Assembly: GCF_051131155.1 (NCBI RefSeq)
Contig: NZ_CP159508.1
Span: 4,216,001 to 4,280,000, forward strand
Source of the DNA: Pseudanabaena minima
GTDB taxonomy: Bacteria > Cyanobacteriota > Cyanobacteriia > Pseudanabaenales > Pseudanabaenaceae
Length of the DNA: 64,000 bases
Direction: 5' to 3'
Below are positions 26,815-35,652 of this stretch, piece after piece; position 1 is the first letter of the stretch; every line of letters starts with the position of its first letter. Made by a program: the position numbers and the translations under genes. The notes beneath the pieces are model-generated. The model was not told the origin of the DNA. It searched no databases and worked only from the letters and a program-made list of their open reading frames with translations.

Positions 26815-27870
26815 TTAACAGGTTGCAGCAGTAGCTATTTCTCGTAGTTGCAAATCACAACTACGCCAAACTTGACCATCGAGAGCCGTTTGCTCAATTA
26901 AACTTGCCAGACGCAAAGTCTTTAAAGCTTGATCGCCACCAACGGATGGCTGAGCTTTATCGCGCACACAGGCAACAAAATGTTCTAGCTCCGCGTGTAG
27001 TGGCTCAATATTGCTGGTATAAACTTTTTCAATAAATCCATCTTGACGATAAAGGACTTGACCATAATCAGTTGTCCAGTTAGCTGTCGTTTGACGATAA
27101 ATCAAAATCTCGTTATTCAGGAAATCCGATTCGGTGAGTGAGTTAGTGCAATGGGCTGTAATTTTGCGTTTTTTGCGGTGTGTAACTTTGCTAGAAGTAA
27201 GTGTGGCAATCACACCATTTTCAAAACCAATTGTGGCTGTTACATAGTCAAGATATTCAGACTCAGGAGAAACTCGATTACCATGAGCTGAAACACGCAC
27301 AATTGTTGAGGGAACTAACTCTAAAATAATATCGATATCGTGGATCATCAGATCAAATACGACCGATACATCATTTGCTCTTTGTGAATAGGGACTCATG
27401 CGATCAGCTTCGATCGCCAAAATCGTCTCATGTTTTAAAACTTTGCTCAGCTCTTGAAACGCAGGATTAAAACGTTCGATATGTCCAACTTGGAGAATGC
27501 GATTTTGTTCAGTGGCAGTTTTAACTAGGGATTCGGCTTCTTCAATGGTGGCAGCGATCGGCTTTTCGATCAGGACATGAACGCCTGCTTTGAGACAAGT
27601 TGTGCCGACATCATAATGTAACCTTGTGGGAACTGCGATACAGACGGCATCAACCAGAGGTAAAAGATCTCGGTAATCTTCAAAGAAAAGCACACGATGC
27701 TTGCTAGCAGTATCGCGTCCACGCTCTATACTTACGTCAGAAACTCCAACAAGCTCTGCATCTTTGAGTAAGCTGAGCACCCTTGCATGATGCTGCCCCA
27801 TATTACCGATACCTATAACACCAACCCTTATGGGATCGTGGAAATTACGATTGGGGCTCATACTCCTCAC
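26815..27870 (-). CDS. Gfo/Idh/MocA family oxidoreductase
   Basis: 351 residues. An N-terminal Rossmann domain has the NAD(P) motif VGVIGIGNMGQHHARVL (15-31) and the EKPIA motif with the catalytic-site lysine near residue 100. The C-terminal alpha/beta domain binds the substrate. The family oxidises or reduces sugars, inositol or related compounds; which one cannot be told from the sequence. Length is normal. It stands alone between the repeat-rich gap and ppc on the same strand, about 100 bases apart with a hairpin between, so it is probably transcribed separately. Confidence 0.85.
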   Translation of the reverse strand: MRSMSPNRNFHDPIRVGVIGIGNMGQHHARVLSLLKDAELVGVSDVSIERGRDTASKHRVLFFEDYRDLLPLVDAVCIAVPTRLHYDVGTTCLKAGVHVLIEKPIAATIEEAESLVKTATEQNRILQVGHIERFNPAFQELSKVLKHETILAIEADRMSPYSQRANDVSVVFDLMIHDIDIILELVPSTIVRVSAHGNRVSPESEYLDYVTATIGFENGVIATLTSSKVTHRKKRKITAHCTNSLTESDFLNNEILIYRQTTANWTTDYGQVLYRQDGFIEKVYTSNIEPLHAELEHFVACVRDKAQPSVGGDQALKTLRLASLIEQTALDGQVWRSCDLQLREIATAATC

Positions 27871-27939
27871 ACACGCTCAGTAAACACGCTCAGTTTGTCC
27901 AAAATCGTAACATGGATGTATAGCGCTTTGCGTTCTAAA

Positions 27940-27970
27940 TAGAAAGCACCCTAGGCTAGGGCGCTTTCTA
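27940..27970 (-). terminator. Terminator after ppc
   Basis: TAGAAAGCACCCTAG pairs with CTAGGGCGCTTTCTA with one bulge, immediately after the ppc stop on the minus strand. Confidence 0.6.
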
Positions 27971-27973
27971 TAG

Positions 27974-30901
27974 TTAGCCTGTATTTCTCATCCCTGCGGC
28001 AATGCCATTGATCGTGAGTAATGCACCACGCAACAATTCATTTTTAGAATAGCGCGATCGCAGATCGACAGTGTCAGGACGGTGTTGGCGCAGACGTTTG
28101 AGCAAAGATGCTTGGATGAAGCCAAGAGGTACAATTGACCCATTTCGTAACTGTACTGATCGCTGTAAATCGCGATCGCTATCCAGCATTTGTTTTTGAC
28201 CAGTGATTGCTTTGATCACTGTGCGAGTGCGTTGATACTCGGCAAGAATTTCCGCAAATACGTCTACAAAAGCTTCTTCAAAGCCGTCTCTGGTTAGCTC
28301 CCTCATGTAGTGATGTGCGATCTGCAAATCCGTTTTGGCGAGAGTCATCTCCACACGGGAGATTGCAGTCTTAAAGAAGGGCCATTTGCTATAAAAATAT
28401 TGCAACAGTGATAGATGACCCTCAGGATTTTGTTGGAGAAATTCCTCAAGGGCTGCACCAATGCCATACCAAGATGGCAACAAAAATCGGCTCTGTGTCC
28501 AACTAAACACCCAAGGAATAGCTCGAAGACTTGCAAGATCGCGTTTGCCTGCACGTCTAGCGGGACGCGAACTAATTTGTAACTGGCTGATTTCTTCGAT
28601 CGGTGTGACTTGATGAAAAAATTCGACTAGATTGGGTTGCTCGTAAATTAACTGGCGATACACTTGACGCGATCGCACGGCAATGCCCTCCATCGTATCC
28701 AGCCAACAATCAAGAGTATCAGTACTGCTAGGTAATAGCGCCGCTTGAATCACCGCAGTAGCGATCGTCTCTAAATTGTAAAGGGCAATTTCGGGTAACG
28801 AATATTTGGAGGCAAGGACTTCCCCCTGCTCGGTAATCTTGATTCGTCCCTCGATGCTGCGTCCTGGTTGCGCCAAAATCGCCTCATAGGTTGGACCACC
28901 ACCACGACCAACCGAGCCGCCACGCCCATGAAACATGCGGAGATCGACTTGATATTTTTGGCAAACATCTTGTAAAGCACGCTGCGCTTTATAAATTTCC
29001 CAATTGCTGCTTAAGAAGCCAGAATCTTTATTGCTATCGGAATAACCCAACATTACCTCTTGGAGATGATCATGGCTTTCTAGATAAGCGCGATAAAGAG
29101 GTAGCTCGAATAATTCGGTCATGATCGGTGGGGCGCTTTGCAAGTCCTCTACCGTCTCAAATAAAGGCGCAATACTGAGTGACCCTTTGCCCGTCGCTGG
29201 ATCGTAAAGTCCCGCTTCTTTAGCCAATAGCAATACTTCGAGAATATCGCTGACACTACGATTCATACTGATCACGTAGTTATTGCAAATATCAACGGAA
29301 AATTCTTGTTGAACTTTAGCCACCATCCGAAATGTCTCAATAATTTCGTTTGTCTTCGCACTGAAGTTTAACTTGGCAGGAATCATCGGACGGCGAGTTT
29401 TTAACTCTTGAGTCAGCCATTCTACTTTTTCGGATTCGGTGAGGTCGTCGTAGGGGTTAGGCAAGAGTTGCAATGTTTCGGCGATTTCGGCGATCGTATT
29501 GCTATGTTGGGTACTTTCTTGCCGAATATCAAGATGGGCAAGATGAAATCCATAGACATCGACTTGACGGATCAGGTTTTCGAGGGGTTTGGGGTTGAGT
29601 TTAGTTTCGATTAAACTTGCTTGGATTAGCTTTAGCTCAGTAAGGAATTCGGAAACATGGGTATAAAGCTGATGTTCCTGACCCTGTGTGGATAGCTCCA
29701 TTTCTGAGGCTTGCCAACCACTATGACGCAGTTTTTGGTTGCGATCGCGGGTACGTTCGAGCCTTTTTTTGACATAGGCTAATTTGAGGCGATAAGGCTC
29801 TTGGCGGAATTTGATCGAATATTTTTCATAAACCTCTGGTAAATGAATTTGGTCATCACCGAGAGAATCTAGCAAGTCTTGGGAAACATCGCTGAGACTT
29901 TGTGATAGTGACAGTAAACGGCTGAGATGCTCAACGGACTTAATGTATTTATTTAATACGAGATTACGTTGGTAGCAGGCAGTTTGCCATGTGACTTCAG
30001 GGGTGACATAGGGGTTGCCATCACGATCGCTCCCTACCCACGAGCCAAACTTACAAAAATCGTAGCGAGGTAGCTTTAATTTTGGGAAAGTGCTAGAAAC
30101 TGCCGATGCAATGCGATCGTAAAGTACGGGGATCGCATCAAATAAGACCTCTTCAAAATAGTGGAGTGTATAGTCAGCTTCGTCTAGAACTGTAGGTTTG
30201 ATTTGGTTTAGCTCATCAGTACGCCACCAGAGCCGAATTTCTTCAGCGATTTGCTCTTGCAGTGAGGCAGCTTCCCAGTTTAAGGCGATCGCCTGTGGGG
30301 CTAATTCATCACCCTTAAAGCCGATCAGTCGATCTAACTCCTTGAGCATTTTGGCGATCGTGCGTTGCTTTTCGCGAATAGTATGCCGCACAATTTCAGT
30401 GGGGTGAGCCGTAAATACGAGGCGAATGTCTAAATTATCTAAGATCTTTTGGATCTGTCGTGGTGGCACATTTAATTTCTTCAATTCAGGAAATAGCCAA
30501 CGAAATGTACCCACAGGATATTCAGTTTCGCTATTAATCGGGCTAACCCTATATATACTGGTTTGCTCCTGTTCGTGGTCTTGCTCAACAATATTGATTA
30601 ACTGAAAAAACAAAGCAAAGGCGCGGGCGGCGGTAGTTGCTTGATGCAAGTCAAGGCTTTCGACCACCTTTAAAACTTCTTGAGCAGGATACTCAGGGGC
30701 TTGCCCTTCTGGAGAACACATCGCTCGCAGTTGGCGCAATAGATCGACTAACTCTTGACCGCTTTCTCTTAATAAGACTGATTCCCACAGATCCTCAACC
30801 AGCTTTAGACGATATCGCAAACGAGAATTAGCGGCACGCAGATCGCTCTCTATATTGACTATCTGTACCAATGATGCTGACAGTGCTGCTGGGGAACTCA
30901 T
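27974..30901 (-). CDS. ppc: Phosphoenolpyruvate carboxylase
   Basis: 975 residues, normal for the cyanobacterial enzyme. It carboxylates phosphoenolpyruvate with bicarbonate to oxaloacetate, feeding the incomplete TCA cycle and amino-acid synthesis. Diagnostic motifs are VFTAHPTEIVRH with the catalytic histidine, VMLGYSDSNKDSGFLSS, the glycine loop FHGRGGSVGRGGGPTYEAI, and the C-terminal MRNTG. It is cytoplasmic and homotetrameric in the family. The start ATG 30901 is supported by the usual N-terminal spacing. No regulatory phosphorylation site of the plant type is seen at the N terminus. Confidence 0.97.
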   Translation of the reverse strand: MSSPAALSASLVQIVNIESDLRAANSRLRYRLKLVEDLWESVLLRESGQELVDLLRQLRAMCSPEGQAPEYPAQEVLKVVESLDLHQATTAARAFALFFQLINIVEQDHEQEQTSIYRVSPINSETEYPVGTFRWLFPELKKLNVPPRQIQKILDNLDIRLVFTAHPTEIVRHTIREKQRTIAKMLKELDRLIGFKGDELAPQAIALNWEAASLQEQIAEEIRLWWRTDELNQIKPTVLDEADYTLHYFEEVLFDAIPVLYDRIASAVSSTFPKLKLPRYDFCKFGSWVGSDRDGNPYVTPEVTWQTACYQRNLVLNKYIKSVEHLSRLLSLSQSLSDVSQDLLDSLGDDQIHLPEVYEKYSIKFRQEPYRLKLAYVKKRLERTRDRNQKLRHSGWQASEMELSTQGQEHQLYTHVSEFLTELKLIQASLIETKLNPKPLENLIRQVDVYGFHLAHLDIRQESTQHSNTIAEIAETLQLLPNPYDDLTESEKVEWLTQELKTRRPMIPAKLNFSAKTNEIIETFRMVAKVQQEFSVDICNNYVISMNRSVSDILEVLLLAKEAGLYDPATGKGSLSIAPLFETVEDLQSAPPIMTELFELPLYRAYLESHDHLQEVMLGYSDSNKDSGFLSSNWEIYKAQRALQDVCQKYQVDLRMFHGRGGSVGRGGGPTYEAILAQPGRSIEGRIKITEQGEVLASKYSLPEIALYNLETIATAVIQAALLPSSTDTLDCWLDTMEGIAVRSRQVYRQLIYEQPNLVEFFHQVTPIEEISQLQISSRPARRAGKRDLASLRAIPWVFSWTQSRFLLPSWYGIGAALEEFLQQNPEGHLSLLQYFYSKWPFFKTAISRVEMTLAKTDLQIAHHYMRELTRDGFEEAFVDVFAEILAEYQRTRTVIKAITGQKQMLDSDRDLQRSVQLRNGSIVPLGFIQASLLKRLRQHRPDTVDLRSRYSKNELLRGALLTINGIAAGMRNTG

Positions 30902-31419
30902 CCAACTTTCTCCAAAATTTTCTTTTTAGTCCAAAATCTTCCCACCTTAAGACCTACTCTTCTGTCACTCAATTAGCAATTAATAACTGTCGTATTGAAC
31001 TGTATTTAACAAAGTTGTTAACTACTGTAGTTACAGAGTCTGAAATCTTATGTAGGAATCAAGCGTAAAATCTCTATTGTTTTCTATACCATACCAGTCC
31101 ACTAGTTTGTTAGTTGTAGCGGTTTTTGCTAGTAATCTGCATGACTTTTGCTTAATATTCATTAAGGTATGGAGTTGGGCTTGAGAATAATTTAGAGTGC
31201 TTCACACAAACTATAGCTATAGTCACCTGTATCAGAACAAATCAAAACCCAAATAGTGTGAGGCGGCGCGAAGCGCCGCCTCACACTATTTGGGTTTTAT
31301 GTCCTAACAAGAATGGCGACAGCTATAACGTTAAAAATATATTTGTTTTTGCAATATTTCTTTACAAAGTGACGATAATGAGAAATATAGTAAAAACAAT
31401 TTTAAAAACTGCTTAACTA
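30902..31419. other. Divergent ppc-hydroxylase gap
   Basis: Apart from the MITE-like copy at 31213-31326, the region is AT-rich and holds the divergent promoters. I see no convincing gene or riboswitch. Confidence 0.5.
31213..31326. mobile_element. MITE-like element, about 114 bp
   Basis: Ends ATAGCTATAGTCACCTGTATC and (inverted) ATAGCTGTCGCCATTCTTG are imperfect terminal inverted repeats. The middle is a perfect 26-base-arm hairpin AAAACCCAAATAGTGTGAGG... with core GGCGGCGC-GAA-GCGCCGCC (31244-31298). A near-identical copy is at 41190-41301. No coding capacity. Confidence 0.75.
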
Positions 31420-32640
31420 ATGTTTGACGTGTTGATTGTGGGTGCGGGAATGGTGGGCGCAAGTTTAGCCTGTGCGCTAGGCGATAAAAATTGTCCTGCC
31501 GATCGTCCGCTTAAAGTGGGAATTATTGAAGCTAATGGTAATTTCTTGCGTGGAGAATTTACTGCCGACGGTCGCGCCAGTGCGATCGCCTATGGATCGA
31601 GCCAGATTTGGCAAAATATAGGTGTTTGGGGTGGGATGCAGCGTCGTGGAGTTACGCCGATGCACGTGATCCAAGTCTCAGAAGGTGATTTGCCCTATCA
31701 GGTGCAATTGCGGCGCGAAGATATGGGGCAAGAAGCATTGGGTTACATAGTCGAAAATTCGGTGACTTTGGCTTCGCTCTGGGAATTTGCGCGGGAATGC
31801 CAAAATTTAGAATTAATTTGCCCTGCCAAAATTTTAGATATTGAGGAGGTCACAGATCGCAAGGTCATGCGTGTAAAAATAAGTTCAGATATTGGAGACC
31901 AGTACCTTGAAACAAAATTATTAGTGGGAGCCGATGGTGGGCGATCGCTAGTACGTCAATTAGCCAATATCGCGATCGAGCAACGCCCATACGCGCAAAC
32001 CTGCATCGTCACTACGATTCAATCAGAAAAGCCCCATCAAAATTTTGCCCATGAAAGATTTCAGCCCAGTGGTCCTTTTGCGATTCTGCCACTCGGTAGC
32101 GATCGCGCTTGTATCGTCTGGACTGCTACTACTGAGGAAACGCCTCATCTGCTTGCCCTCGATGAATCGACATTTCTCCAAGAGTTAACCAAGCGCTTTG
32201 GTCATCCCCTCATGGAAAAGCTCGGCAAGATTAAAGTAATTTCCCATGAACGCGCCAATTATGTGCCACGTTGGATGCATAGCCAGACATATATTCAGCC
32301 TCGTTTAGCCTTGATTGGTGATGCGGCGCATACCACGCACCCGATCGCAGGTCAGGGCATGAATCTCGGTATTCGTGATGTCAATGCTTTAGCTAAGGTG
32401 TTAAAGGCGGCTCATCAAAATCAGGAAGATCTAGGAGCGATTGCAGTTTTAAAGCGTTACGAATCCAAACGCAAATGGGATAACCTCGGCGTAATTTTGC
32501 TGACACATATCTCTAACATCCTCTTTTCTAACCACAATTGGTTCTTCAAAGTCTTACGCCGCTTTGGTTTGTTGCTACTGCAAATATCGCCTCTCAAGCG
32601 CATTTTGATGTATTTCATGATGGGCTTACATCAGGTATAG
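31420..32640 (+). CDS. FAD-dependent hydroxylase of the UbiH/UbiF/Coq6 family
   Basis: 406 residues. An N-terminal FAD-binding fold VLIVGAGMVGASLACAL and the second flavin motif GDAAHTTHPIAGQGMNLG (about 303-320) define the aromatic-ring monooxygenase family that includes ubiquinone hydroxylases. Cyanobacteria make plastoquinone rather than ubiquinone, so the substrate may be a prenylquinone or related ring, which is inference. A C-terminal hydrophobic stretch could bring it to the membrane. The next small gene starts 29 bases downstream and may be co-transcribed. Confidence 0.85.
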   Translation: MFDVLIVGAGMVGASLACALGDKNCPADRPLKVGIIEANGNFLRGEFTADGRASAIAYGSSQIWQNIGVWGGMQRRGVTPMHVIQVSEGDLPYQVQLRREDMGQEALGYIVENSVTLASLWEFARECQNLELICPAKILDIEEVTDRKVMRVKISSDIGDQYLETKLLVGADGGRSLVRQLANIAIEQRPYAQTCIVTTIQSEKPHQNFAHERFQPSGPFAILPLGSDRACIVWTATTEETPHLLALDESTFLQELTKRFGHPLMEKLGKIKVISHERANYVPRWMHSQTYIQPRLALIGDAAHTTHPIAGQGMNLGIRDVNALAKVLKAAHQNQEDLGAIAVLKRYESKRKWDNLGVILLTHISNILFSNHNWFFKVLRRFGLLLLQISPLKRILMYFMMGLHQV

Positions 32641-32669
32641 AATTGAGTTATGAGCCAAGGGAGCTAAAA

Positions 32670-32999
32670 ATGACTCAAGAAATAAACAATAGACTGGATC
32701 GTGTAGAGAGTGCTTTGATTGCTCTCGCCGAAGAGTCTCAAGCATTGAGACAGGAGTTACGCGCTAATAATAGTAGGCTTGATAGTCTGATTGAGCATCT
32801 TTACACCCAGCGTGATGTGGTTGCCCTTGATGTGGTGGATATAAAAGATGAGTTACATGAACTTAAGGAAGTCACTAAACAGCAAAGTGCAACTGCTGAT
32901 CGCTATGCAATTTCGGCTCAACTGCAAGCGGAAACCGTGAAAATTCAAGCTGAAAATATTCGGATCATGATTGAAGCTTTGAATCTCAAGCAGGCTTAA
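32670..32999 (+). CDS. Small coiled-coil protein
   Basis: 109 residues from the ATG at 32670, chosen because AAGGGAG lies 7-12 bases before it; the longer frame from 32538 overlaps the hydroxylase gene and lacks a site. The protein is almost wholly heptad-like: MTQEINNRLDRVESALIALA, then LRQELRANNSRLDSLIEHLY and a second coil near the end. This resembles the tail region of many uncharacterised cyanobacterial coiled-coil proteins found next to toxin-antitoxin pairs. The function is unknown. Confidence 0.65.
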   Translation: MTQEINNRLDRVESALIALAEESQALRQELRANNSRLDSLIEHLYTQRDVVALDVVDIKDELHELKEVTKQQSATADRYAISAQLQAETVKIQAENIRIMIEALNLKQA

Positions 33000-33096
33000 A
33001 TAAAAAATTAGATAATTTAGATATTGTTAGATATTGTCTATGGGAAATAAACCCTGAAGCTACGCATATTCGCATCACAAAATTTAAAAATTTCTC

Positions 33097-33348
33097 GTGG
33101 ATTTTGAGCTAACTGAACACGCAAAATTAAGGATTAGCGATCGCCAAATATCCTTGAATTGGATTGAGATGACTTTACGCGCACCTCAAAAAGTTGAATT
33201 AGACTCTAAAGATCCTGATTTGCGACATGCTCTGTTAACCATTACTGATTACGACAATAGGGTTTTGCGGGTCATTTATAATGTGAAAGTCACCCCTAAT
33301 AAAGTTGTCTCAGTATATTTTGATCGAAAAATGCGAGGGAAATTATGA
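33097..33348 (+). CDS. DUF4258 protein, likely toxin of a TA pair
   Basis: 83 residues starting at GTG 33097. The sequence FELTEHAKLRISDRQISLNW and the final VSVYFDRKMR fit DUF4258, a small RelE/BrnT-like fold often acting as the toxin of a type II pair. The start lacks a clear Shine-Dalgarno. It overlaps the next gene by four bases (ATGA), the usual toxin-antitoxin layout. The target is unknown; an RNase activity would be by analogy only. Confidence 0.75.
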   Translation: MDFELTEHAKLRISDRQISLNWIEMTLRAPQKVELDSKDPDLRHALLTITDYDNRVLRVIYNVKVTPNKVVSVYFDRKMRGKL

Positions 33349-33596
33349 GAGTTGAATATGACCCGATCGCTAATGCTGCTTACATTCGTATGCGAGAAAC
33401 GGACGTTGTAGAGTCAGAAGAAGTAGCTGATGGGGTTATTTGTGACTTTGATGAACAAAACAAGGTAGTTGGTGTGGAAATTTTAAGCATTAAGCAAAGA
33501 TCTCCCACTCAAATTAAAAACATCATTTTTCCCTTCGATGAGCAAGACAAGCAAAATCTTAAGGAGTTATTTAGTATTTTTGCACTCGCTTTTTAG
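33345..33596 (+). CDS. DUF2283 protein, likely antitoxin
   Basis: 83 residues. MRVEYDPIANAAYIRM and GVICDFDEQNKVVGVEIL are the hallmark DUF2283 sequence. These small acidic proteins commonly follow DUF4258 genes and are thought to neutralise them. Translation is coupled through the ATGA overlap. The C-terminal extension after DUF2283 (about 55-83) is typical of family members. Confidence 0.8.
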   Translation: MRVEYDPIANAAYIRMRETDVVESEEVADGVICDFDEQNKVVGVEILSIKQRSPTQIKNIIFPFDEQDKQNLKELFSIFALAF

Positions 33597-33611
33597 GTAG
33601 GAAGTTTGAAT

Positions 33612-34103
33612 ATGGCGATCGCAAATTTACTGACTCAGTTAACTCCGCAATTAATTACGCCTGAAAACTTTCAGTCCTATGGTCAAGTAATTTTTCCCAC
33701 TGACGATGGTAAGCAATTTGATGAGAAGGATGCACAGCTATCTTTGGCAGGGATTCCGCGTTTTTATATCATGCACCTTCGCAAAGTTGGTCTGAAATTT
33801 CAGAGCTTGGCGCGGCATCAGCAATGTACTCAATGTCTTGGTTCCCTTGGCGGTAAGGAATGGTTTATAGCGGTTGCCCCCGCATCAGCACCTGAGCAAA
33901 TTAATTTAGAACAAATTGCTGCATTTCGGATTACAGGCAATTGTTTCATCAAACTCAATGCTGGCACTTGGCACGCGGGACCTCTTTTTGCAGAAGAATT
34001 TATTGATTTTTATAATTTGGAATTACATGACACGAATATCAATGATTATGAGGTCTGTAATTTACGCAAACTTTATAACTTGAGTTTTGAGTTGCATGTA
34101 TAA
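33612..34103 (+). CDS. Ureidoglycolate lyase (AllA) family protein
   Basis: 163 residues from ATG 33612, preferred over TTG 33606 because GGAAG sits seven bases upstream. The fold signature is LITPENFQSYGQVIFPTDDG near the N terminus and NAGTWHAGPLF, with the conserved HAGPLF motif, near the C terminus. AllA releases urea from ureidoglycolate in purine breakdown. Cyanobacterial members may act on other ureido compounds; no other allantoin gene is in the window. A short imperfect hairpin (about 34102-34139) follows. Confidence 0.8.
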   Translation: MAIANLLTQLTPQLITPENFQSYGQVIFPTDDGKQFDEKDAQLSLAGIPRFYIMHLRKVGLKFQSLARHQQCTQCLGSLGGKEWFIAVAPASAPEQINLEQIAAFRITGNCFIKLNAGTWHAGPLFAEEFIDFYNLELHDTNINDYEVCNLRKLYNLSFELHV

Positions 34104-34281
34104 AAGAGAAAGGTGGTGCTTTGCGCCATCTCTCTCTTTCAGTAATTGCAAGAAATAATTTTTTGTTTTCAGCGATCGCGAAAAATCGTGGTTAAAATAG
34201 CATCACGAAAACCGCAACAAAAATCTTGCAAGCTATTTTGTAGCTTTAGCAATCAAAACCCCTAAGTCCCCACTTTAACCC

Positions 34282-35517
34282 GTGAAACTCCTTCAGATTT
34301 TTCAGGTATTTCCATTTTTTGATCGCACTGTCGATAAATGGGCAACAGAAGCCCGTCTCCTGCGCTGGCTGACTTTTTTATGGCTATTTGCTGGACTAGC
34401 AGTTCTTTTTTCGGCATCCTATCCCGTTGCCGATCTTGCTTTTAAAGACGGCACGCTATATTTCAAATATCAATTAGCTTGGGCTGTGATTGGCTTATTG
34501 ATCTTTAATGCGATCGTGCATTTGCCATTAAAGTTCATGCTCAAAATTAGTCCAATATTTTTGTTTATTATTTTGGCATTGTTGTATGCGACACATATCC
34601 CAGGATTAGGGACAACGCGCAACGCTGCGACAAGATGGTTATCGGTGGGATCAAGCTCATTTCTATTACAACCCTCAGAGTTAATCAAGCCTTTTCTGAT
34701 TTTGCAAGCAGCTCAACTTTTTGGAAATTGGAATCGTACACCTTGGAAAGCAAGGATTGGATGGCTGTTGGTGTTTTTATTGGTTCTAGGCGGTATTTTG
34801 ATGCAGCCTAGCTTGAGTGTGACGGCTCTTTGTGGGATTACGCTGTGGTTGATTGCTTTAGGCGCAGGACTGCCAAACCTCCAACTTCTTGGGACTGCGG
34901 CTTTAGGTACATGTGTTGCTGTAGCTAGTGTCTCATTTCGGGAATATCAACGGCGGCGAATTATGTCATTTCTTGATCCTTGGCAAGATCAAGCAGGAGA
35001 TGGCTATCAATTGGTGCAGAGTCTAATGGCGATCGGATCTGGCGGTTTGTGGGGAACTGGATTTGGCTTGTCTCAGCAAAAGCTCTTTTTGCCGATTCAA
35101 TATACCGACTTTATTTTTGCGATTTTTGCTGAAGAATTTGGTTTGTTTGGGGGGATTTGTCTGCTATTGCTAGTGATGATTTACGGCACGATAGGTTTGT
35201 CTGTGACTTACAAATGTAAAGATCCCGTAATTCGCTTGATTGCTCTTGGTTCAACTTCTTTGATTGTGGTGCAATCAATTTTAAATGTGGGCGTGGCTAC
35301 GGGTGTTTTGCCAACAACGGGACTGCCTTTTCCTTTTTTAAGTTATGGTGGTAGTTCGACACTGTCTTGTTTATTTATTGCAGGGCTGCTAATTCGGTCA
35401 GCTAGAGAAATGTCAGCGGCAGATGTGATCCCATTTGCTAGGGGGAAAAGCGATCGCCATGATCTCGATTCCAAACGTCAGGAAAAATTGGGGACATCAA
35501 GGAGGCAATTCTCATGA
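34282..35517 (+). CDS. ftsW: SEDS-family cell-division/cell-shape polymerase FtsW
   Basis: 411 residues starting at GTG 34282. About ten membrane helices. SEDS motifs are present: QPSELIKPF, YTDFIFAIFAEEFGL, and GLPFPFLSYGGSST. SEDS proteins polymerise peptidoglycan glycan strands with a partner class B penicillin-binding protein. FtsW and RodA are hard to separate by eye; the length and the C-terminal basic tail fit FtsW. A short AT-rich leader precedes it, and the next gene is about 130 bases downstream. Confidence 0.88.
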   Translation: MKLLQIFQVFPFFDRTVDKWATEARLLRWLTFLWLFAGLAVLFSASYPVADLAFKDGTLYFKYQLAWAVIGLLIFNAIVHLPLKFMLKISPIFLFIILALLYATHIPGLGTTRNAATRWLSVGSSSFLLQPSELIKPFLILQAAQLFGNWNRTPWKARIGWLLVFLLVLGGILMQPSLSVTALCGITLWLIALGAGLPNLQLLGTAALGTCVAVASVSFREYQRRRIMSFLDPWQDQAGDGYQLVQSLMAIGSGGLWGTGFGLSQQKLFLPIQYTDFIFAIFAEEFGLFGGICLLLLVMIYGTIGLSVTYKCKDPVIRLIALGSTSLIVVQSILNVGVATGVLPTTGLPFPFLSYGGSSTLSCLFIAGLLIRSAREMSAADVIPFARGKSDRHDLDSKRQEKLGTSRRQFS

Positions 35518-35576
35518 ATATATTTAACTCCCTCTCTTACAGACTGTTTTAAATTATATCTCGTAATCAAAATCAT

Positions 35577-35603
35577 GAAAGGCGGCGGTTCGCGCCGCCT
35601 TTC
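35577..35603 (+). terminator. GC-core hairpin after ftsW
   Basis: GAAAGGCGGCG / CGCGCCGCCTTTC around GTT, about 60 bases past the ftsW stop. It is a weak terminator candidate. Confidence 0.5.
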
Positions 35604-35652
35604 GTATCGCTATACAATGTTGATCTGAATGCTACTTTAGCTACTTTAATTG

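Noticed and set aside
32538..32669. Long start for the coiled-coil protein
   Set aside because: Overlaps the hydroxylase gene and lacks a ribosome binding site; AAGGGAG precedes ATG 32670.
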